Source: Cyathus striatus (taxonomy: Eukaryota; Basidiomycota; Agaricomycetes; Agaricales; Nidulariaceae). From it: a DNA stretch of 64,000 nucleotides. Positions within the stretch are counted from its first letter, which is position 1; every line of letters begins with the position of its first letter. Below are positions 57,899-64,000 of this stretch, one piece after another. The stretch covers positions 1,922,001 to 1,986,000 of the forward strand of contig JAOVFP010000017.1 of the NCBI GenBank assembly GCA_025738555.1, read 5' to 3'. A program made the translations under genes and the position numbers. The notes below the pieces were generated by a model. It ran no database searches. It was not told the origin of the DNA and saw only the letters and a list, made by a program, of their open reading frames with translations.

Positions 57899-60441
57899 AT
57901 GTCTACGTCCTCTCGTACTGCGTACACTGGGCCACTTCGAAAGCTCGTGTTGGCGTTCGATGTCGGTACCACCTTTAGTGGTATTTCTTACAGGTATGTT
58001 GTATATCGCGTTGGATATTCATTTTATATCATTGCATTTCAGTATTCTCGATCCCGGCCAGGTGCCAGAAATTAGAGGGGTGACAAGGTAAATCCGTCTA
58101 TTCAATACGGTAATTTATACTCGATTTATACTAAACTCGGCCAGATTTCCCGCGCAGGAGCATGTAGGTGGTGACTCGAAGATACCCACTATCTTGTACT
58201 ACGATCTAGACGGAAATGTTCGCGCCGCTGGCGCGGAAGCTATGAAGGAAGGTATAGAGGATATGGCAGAAGAAGAGGAATGGGCGAAAGCCGAGTGGTA
58301 TGTCTAATTGATATATCTACGTTACGAACCTCTGATGAGCAAGCATTTATCTAGGTTCAAGCTGCATATGCGTCCGAAGACCCAGTCCGGCAGCTATATT
58401 AGCGAAAAAATTCCTCCCCTTCCCAGAGGAAAGACCGTCATGCAAGTGTTTGCGGACTTCATCAAATATCTTTACGACTGTGCTCGTACGTACATTCAGG
58501 ATACACATGCTAATGGGCAAGATCTTTGGAAATCGGTGGAAGACCGCATCCACTTTGTTCTTACACACCCCAATGGGTGGGAAGGTGCGCAGCAGGCTCA
58601 GATGCGCAATGCGGCTATCCTCGCTGGACTGGTTCCGGACAACGAGGATGGCCGATCTAGAATCACCTTTGTCACCGAAGGCGAGGCAAGTCTTCACTTC
58701 TGTATACAGAGTGGGTTAACGACAGAGGCGATGAAAGTCTGTGATATCATTTCTAACGCATGTACGGTTGCTGATTCTTCCGCAGAACGGAGATGGCGTG
58801 CTTATCGTTGATGCCGGAGGAGGCACCATCGATATAAGCTCTTACGGTCAGAGTAATTCTCCTCAGCTAGCGTTTGAGGAGATAGCATCCCCGCAATGTA
58901 CGTGCTTTCATATCACACGTGCACATCGTGTTTTTTATATTTTGGTGTTTAATCGTGTTCTTCATATCCGTTAGGCCACTTCCAAGGATCCATCTTCGTC
59001 ACGGCACACGCACGCGTATTCTTGGAAGGTTAGATAGATTATCACATAGATGCTGGATACTTGAAATTAACTTTCATTCAGATCTTCTTCGTGATTCGAA
59101 GTTTGCTGACGACGTTCCTCATATCACAAAATGCTTCGACAGAACCACAAAACTAGGTTTTCGGAACGCCAACGAGCCTCAGTACATTAAGTTTGGTTCT
59201 GCTCGCGACAGAGATCTCAAGCTCGGTATCCGATCAGGGCAGCTGAAGCTCGCTGGGTAAGTCATGGGCAACTGCACAAGGACATAACGCTTATCTCACG
59301 GTCTTCGCTGTAGATCCGATGTGGCATCTTTCTTTGAACCGTCTATCACTTGCATAGTTCAAGCAATTTTGGAGCAACGTGACGCTGCCCAGAAGAAGAT
59401 ATCGGTACTACATTCGTTTGGATGATTAAGCAAGAACTTTTTCTCACTACTTTACCCAGTCTGTTTTCTTAGTTGGAGGTTTCGCTGCCAGTGACTGGCT
59501 CTTTAGCAGGCTAAAAGAGTCATTGCAGCCTCTTGGCGTCAACTTTTGTCGCCCAGATAGTCATGTGTAAGTTAATAACTTAAATGATATTTCAACCTGC
59601 CGCTGACATTATCGGTGATCTGAAGAAACAAAGCCGTTGCTGACGGTGCGATTTCATTCCACCTCGACCATTACGTGGCTACACGTGTTGCGAGACATGA
59701 TTATGGTATTATCTGTGGTTTACCTTACGATCCCTTGGACCCGGATCACCTCACTCGTGCTCATTTACGATACAAGCTTCCTTCAGGCGAGGAACGTGTA
59801 CCCAATGCATTCAGTGTTATTTTGCCAAAGGTACGTTATGTCCCTTACGTGATTATCATTTGAGATAATGAGTTCGTATCGCAGAACAGGCAGGTTTCGG
59901 AAACGACAGAATTCCGAAGTTCATACTTCAGAGAGGGATATGCTATTTCAGATTTCCATCGTGTAATAGTTGACATTCAGAGCTACCGAGGGCGGATGAA
60001 AGATCCAAAATGGAGAGAGATCGACGCAGGTGAGCATTGTTGTCCGCTGTGATACATTATATCTGATTTATTCTCCACAGAAATGTATGCTACTCTGTGC
60101 TCTGTGGAGGTGGACTTGACAGAGCTGGCGAAGGGGCTTCAGCAGCGAAGGTCTATAAGACCCGGACGGGGCATCCGTGGCTCGTACTATCGGGTTGATT
60201 ATGATGTTATTTTACTCTTCGGGCTGACAGAACTCAAAGCACAGCTGAGCTGGTACGAGGGGGTACGTTGTTATTAATTCATTTAGTCTGATATAATAAT
60301 TAATTGGATAACCATTCACAGGGTACTGAAAAACGGTAAGACATTTATTTACAGTGAAAATCCCGGATCTTGAGTATCTCATGACATACTAGGAGTCCGG
60401 CCAAAATTATCTACGATGAGAACATTGTTTATGCAAACTAG
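57899..60441 (+). CDS. HSPA12-like Hsp70-family ATPase, copy D
   Basis: Start MSTSSRTAYTGPLRK, with AFDVGTTFSG (phosphate 1), IVDAGGGTIDISSYGQ (58808-58855) and VFLVGGFAASDWLF (about 59461-59504). The end is SPAKIIYDENIVYAN at TAG 60439-60441. It shares the exon layout of copies A-C, including the 14-nt exon (60322-60335). The donor after VILPK is a normal GTACGT (59831). It is more diverged from A-C than they are from each other and lies about 20 kb away on the opposite strand. No stop or frame damage seen, so it is the best candidate for a functional member. Confidence 0.88.
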
Positions 60442-61869
60442 GGTTTTATGCTTTCATAGGTCTGTTTGGTTTTAAATATGCAACTTTATGAAGTGTCAAT
60501 ACAAAATTATGTACGAGTGGAGTATATATAGCTTTCAGAATCTCTCATACCAAGCCGAGCTATGGTATCTCGCTTTTTCACAGTATCTATCTTCCGAGCT
60601 AGGCTGGTCATGAAATCTCAGGCAACAGTCGCTATTGGAGTAGTGGAGCTTTCGAAATGTCGTACTGTGTTTGAGTCACCTTAAAAGCGCCTTGCTTACG
60701 GATGATTAGCAACGACAGAACGTCGAGCAGCGTTTCACGCCTCTTCCGATGTCGTGACAGAGTCCTTACCCCTCAAATAAGGTGTATAAGACCACTTCAT
60801 AGTCGTGCGCGCTTAAGGAGCAGTCATGGCTATAACATACGTTCACTTGGCGGGAGAAGGGTAAGTTTGTCTGTTTACGATGCCCATGTGCGAGATTTTG
60901 CGTGTGCGTTAGTATGTCCATAATGTATATAGGAAACCGAACATACGCAGGTAAGTCACTCGCCACCCACCACCGTCGCTCGCTGAATCTCCGGTTTGTC
61001 GGTATAGGAGATTATAGCGTCCAAATCGACTATATAGACGCGCCCCGTGTGTTCTCTGGCTTATCAGCTGATACATAAGGTGGAGCCTTTTGCGACAATA
61101 CACTTGTGGAATTGAATGGTATGAACGAGATGGGGTGACGGGGATAGGGAAGAGGTGATAAGCCATACGATCAGGCTGTTGAGCTGCGTACCAGGAGAAC
61201 TGGGTTAACACAGCTCCTATATCCATATGCATCTATATGCTTTCTCGTGAAATCACGCAATATGATCAGTTGCTTTTAACGCACCATGTCATGAAGAATA
61301 AATGTATTGGGTGCGTCGAATCTATTTGGCGCGATCAAGTCACTAATTCACGACAGAGCCTAGTGTAAGTATGGGGAGCACACGACCAGCAAAGGTGTCG
61401 ACACTACAACAAGATGATCAATACACAGTTAATGACAAAAGAAAAGCACAATGTACCATTGAATGAGCGCAGGCTGGAGGGGGATGAAGAGGGGGGAGTT
61501 ATGGGAAGGAACAGGGAGAGAGGGAGCAAATTCCTTTTTGGTACATTGGACTCCGGGACGTCACGCGTTAAATCTCGACTCCTGAAGCGGCTCCAAGCAC
61601 TTGTAGTATTCATCTGGCTAGTAGTGTAGTTTTTCACGAAACCACAACTAACAGTTGTCAGTGGATGTAATTGGTCTGTTAAGTCCACCCGCCGACTGGA
61701 ATGAGTTTACTTTCTGTCATGCTAATTGGAATGGCTTACAGTCATTCATATCTCATTGGTCGGAGTTGGTTCAGCTATCCATGTGGGAATTAAGTAAGCA
61801 ATAGGACAACAATTCGACGATTGTTCCCATTTTGTTCTATCCCTTTCTACTCCCCATCCCCAGTTCAAC
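60442..61869. other. Intergenic stretch, no gene seen
   Basis: There are only short unsupported frames. A purine-rich patch lies at 61465-61530. Confidence 0.4.
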
Positions 61870-62965
61870 TCTTCGAGCCTCCCGCTCCTTCACTTTCAGT
61901 TGCGAACAAAAAACAAAAGAGATCAAAGGAAAAAAAGAAAGGTATGTTATTAGCCTCTATATGAGTGCTTAATATATTAAACCATGCCACTCGTACTCTG
62001 CACTCTCTGCACCCTCTGATTCTTCGCAGATTGCACCCTTCGCACTCTCTCAGACTGCGCCTTCCACGCCTGACGACACCAAATTGGTGACTAAGTACAA
62101 GTGAGTACTTGTCATTAACACACTCGGCTTTCTTCAACTCATAGACTACAGCATATGATCACCTAAAGTGCCCTCTGGTGTGCCCTCCACTGCACCCTTC
62201 GAGGCACCCTCTGGTGCGCTCTCTGGTGCGCCCTCCACCGCACTCTCTGCCATGCCCTCTACTGCACTTTCTATTGTGCCTTATGCCATGCCCTCTTCGC
62301 CTAATGAGGCTATTGTGATTATGAGTGAGTACCTGTCATTAATACATTCAGCTTTCTTCAACTCATAAACTACAGCATATGATCACATAACTCGCACTCG
62401 AAAAGTGCTGACCACACCACTCCCCCTAAATGGTCAACTCCCTCCCATGGCGCTTATATGCGCATCGATTCCTCATCCACCGGTCCGGGATTCGTTCAAG
62501 ACGACACAATGCTTGCTATACGCATCTGGCAAGCAATACGTCGAAGCTTTCATCACTCGATCCCCACCTTCAGTACCTGGTCGAACTTGCATTATCAAGA
62601 GCGATGGCTCTGTCGGAGGACTTGGGATGTTCGCCGCCAAGAATCTCCTAGTCGGCGATATGATTGTCATAGAACGACCTCTATTTATGCTTCCGCAGTG
62701 CCCTATTGTGAATGGGGTAGAGAGTGTGGAATCCTTTCCACTACTCCTGGAGAAATTGTACCATAGGATGACCTCAGACAATCGATCAGTATTCAGCGCA
62801 CCTGCAGTACAACCTGGGAAGCACGGTGTCCGACACACGAATGCCTTTAACCTAGCCCTGAACGGGCTCGAGTGGGACCACGAAAAGAACCAAGCCATTC
62901 CCAGGGACTTCTCCGAGGACTATGTGGCGGTTTTCAGAAAAATATCCCGAATTAATCACAGGTAT
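61870..62965 (+). pseudogene. SET-domain protein gene, 3'-truncated
   Basis: The coding parts I can phase are: one ending at about 61941 (LFEPPAPSLSVANKKQK), about 61977-62100 (SALSAPSDSSQIAPFALSQ), about 62173-62330 (repetitive PSGVPSTAPFEAPSGALSGA), and about 62407-62961 with the SET N-half: GLGMFAAKNLLVGDMIVIER (flanking G-x-G-x-FA motif) and KISRINH, the start of the RFxNHSCxPN core. The next exon should supply SCSPN and the catalytic Tyr; a donor GTATGC follows the His codon, but nothing downstream in about 1 kb continues the domain. SET proteins of this MYND/SMYD-like type methylate lysine. As seen here it would be inactive. The 5' start was not resolved. Confidence 0.65.
61977..62395 (+). 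repeat. Tandem exon-intron duplication and short repeats in the SET gene
   Basis: The intron beginning at 62101 ('gtgagtacttgtcattaa' to 'tacagcatatgatcac') is repeated at about 62321-62392 with few changes, about 220 bases apart, each after an exon rich in 'gcaccctct'/'gcgccctcc' units. The duplication therefore copied an exon together with its intron. Confidence 0.75.
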
Positions 62966-63572
62966 GCATGCAGTTACACTATGCAGGACCAATGATTATA
63001 AAAGATCACTTGCTTTTTGAGTCATGGCAACCAAAGATAGCGAAGTATTGCTGTTCTACGAAGAGTTTCTAGCTACTGCTGCAAATTATACTTATTAAAT
63101 TATGGATAAATCACGCTCTTCACTGATGAAGTTGTCAATCCTGCATCCCCGGTTCTTTGATTGATCATCTTATCTAGTCAAATAGTAGAGCGAATTAGTA
63201 TTCCAAAATTACTTGACTCTCAATTCCATTACAATAGAAATGAACAGATTCCGGAACATATCCGTAGACTCAAGTGTTTTTTCCCTTGGACTATTCTTGC
63301 ATATGGACTCTTTTTTGGCATGATTTAAGTTATGCAAGGCATCTTTACAAAAGCACTCAAAAATTTAACCACATTTGATGTTTATAGACGGACCTTGGGT
63401 TGCCTTGATTGCCATCCGGTGGCTATTGAATTAATCAATTGCAGCTTGTAACCACTAAGGCGTGCACTAGAAACCTTAAGTCACAAATTTACACTAAACT
63501 TATTCCTCTATGCAGACTGTAAATCTGAAAAGGTCAGATACTTACTCTTTCCGTTTTTATACTATATTATTG
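62966..63572. other. AT-rich stretch replacing the SET gene 3' part
   Basis: No coding continuation or recognised element. Confidence 0.4.
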
Positions 63573-64000
63573 CATACAAATCACCTTGCTTGCAAGGTAC
63601 TCTCTCGGGTGAAAATAGGTTGCACTTTTCAACCCACACGTGACTTCTCCCACGATCAGGTGTTCTTCGCTCGTAAGACTCTCTCGTCAAGTTCTTGATC
63701 TTCTCTCATCACCCTCTTCATTTTATTCGTCTGCGCTCTACGTTCGTCGTCCCCGGCTTCCACCATGCAATTCTGTGGGCTATGACTCTTCTGACATTGC
63801 CAACCCCTGTTCTCATGCAATTCTGGGCTCCGTGACTCCTCTCTTCGACCCCCCTCCTGCTAATGACAATCGACGCAATTGTTGGTGGGGTCTGTATACC
63901 ATCACCCTTTGTCTTCCCATGTCTTACTCACTCTCCTGCGTCTCCCAGCCAACGCAATCGTTGATTGGGTCTGTGTGCCATTGCTCTCCTTTCTCTGTCC
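63573..64000. repeat. Hairpin-headed repeat block, copy 2, with tandem repeats
   Basis: The block starts 'catacaaatcacc' with hairpin accttgc-tt-gcaaggt (63583-63598) and 'ctctcgggtgaaaat', homologous to 11795-11866. Downstream, 'catgcaattctg' recurs at 63764 and 63817, and 'gcaattgttggtggggtctg' at about 63874 recurs as 'gcaatcgttgattgggtctg' at about 63956. It is cut by the window end. An LTR or other retroelement terminus is possible. Confidence 0.5.

Noticed and set aside
60702..61232. Short frames downstream of HSPA12 copy D.
   Set aside because: Arg/His-rich chance frames with no homologous counterpart downstream of copies A-C.

Overview
The window looks like nuclear DNA of a filamentous basidiomycete, most likely an Agaricomycete; I cannot name the species. 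The reasons are many GT-AG introns of about 45-70 bases, an intron-containing tRNA-Ala(UGC), lineage-expanded HSPA12-type Hsp70 proteins, coiled-coil protein families, a CYP of the O-methylsterigmatocystin-oxidoreductase type, and fungal Tc1/mariner and hAT transposons. There is no operon structure, CRISPR or rRNA.

Layout. 1-4850 is an unknown interspersed repeat arranged in a higher-order duplication, with a 5'-truncated acireductone dioxygenase gene trapped in it. 4850-7070 is gene-free, with degenerate direct repeats. 7071-11785 is a decayed hAT transposase interrupted by a 1724-bp nonautonomous hAT-like element with an 8-bp target duplication. 11800-15300 holds a broken hypothetical gene and unexplained DNA. 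15380-17468 is a decayed cytochrome P450. 18031-19770 is a mitochondrial carrier gene with two 11-nt micro-exons, followed by the tRNA gene. 20070-23581 is a Tc1/mariner element with 269-bp inverted ends. 23600-26200 is gene-poor with tRNA-like relics. 26296-27724 is an apparently intact 2-oxoglutarate/Fe(II) oxygenase. 28146-37810 is a tandem array of three minus-strand HSPA12-like genes with duplicated upstream blocks and the stub of a lost copy. Two plus-strand coiled-coil genes follow (39035-42471). 44002-47577 is a second Tc1/mariner element with an intact transposase. 47854-57661 carries three paralogous coiled-coil genes on the minus strand, and a fourth HSPA12-like gene (57899-60441) lies head-to-head with the last of them. 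A SET-domain gene cut off at its NH motif (about 61870-62965) and a repeat close the window.

The points I find most unusual are: both Tc1/mariner elements carry a second, convergently transcribed gene and the two accessory genes are homologous; the four HSPA12 paralogs differ at one splice donor so that all four bases occur at its second position; and most nonsense codons in the decayed genes are TGA where CGA would restore the frame, which fits C-to-T decay at CpG. The HSPA12 and coiled-coil clusters may be a lineage-specific family neighbourhood; any functional link between them is inference.
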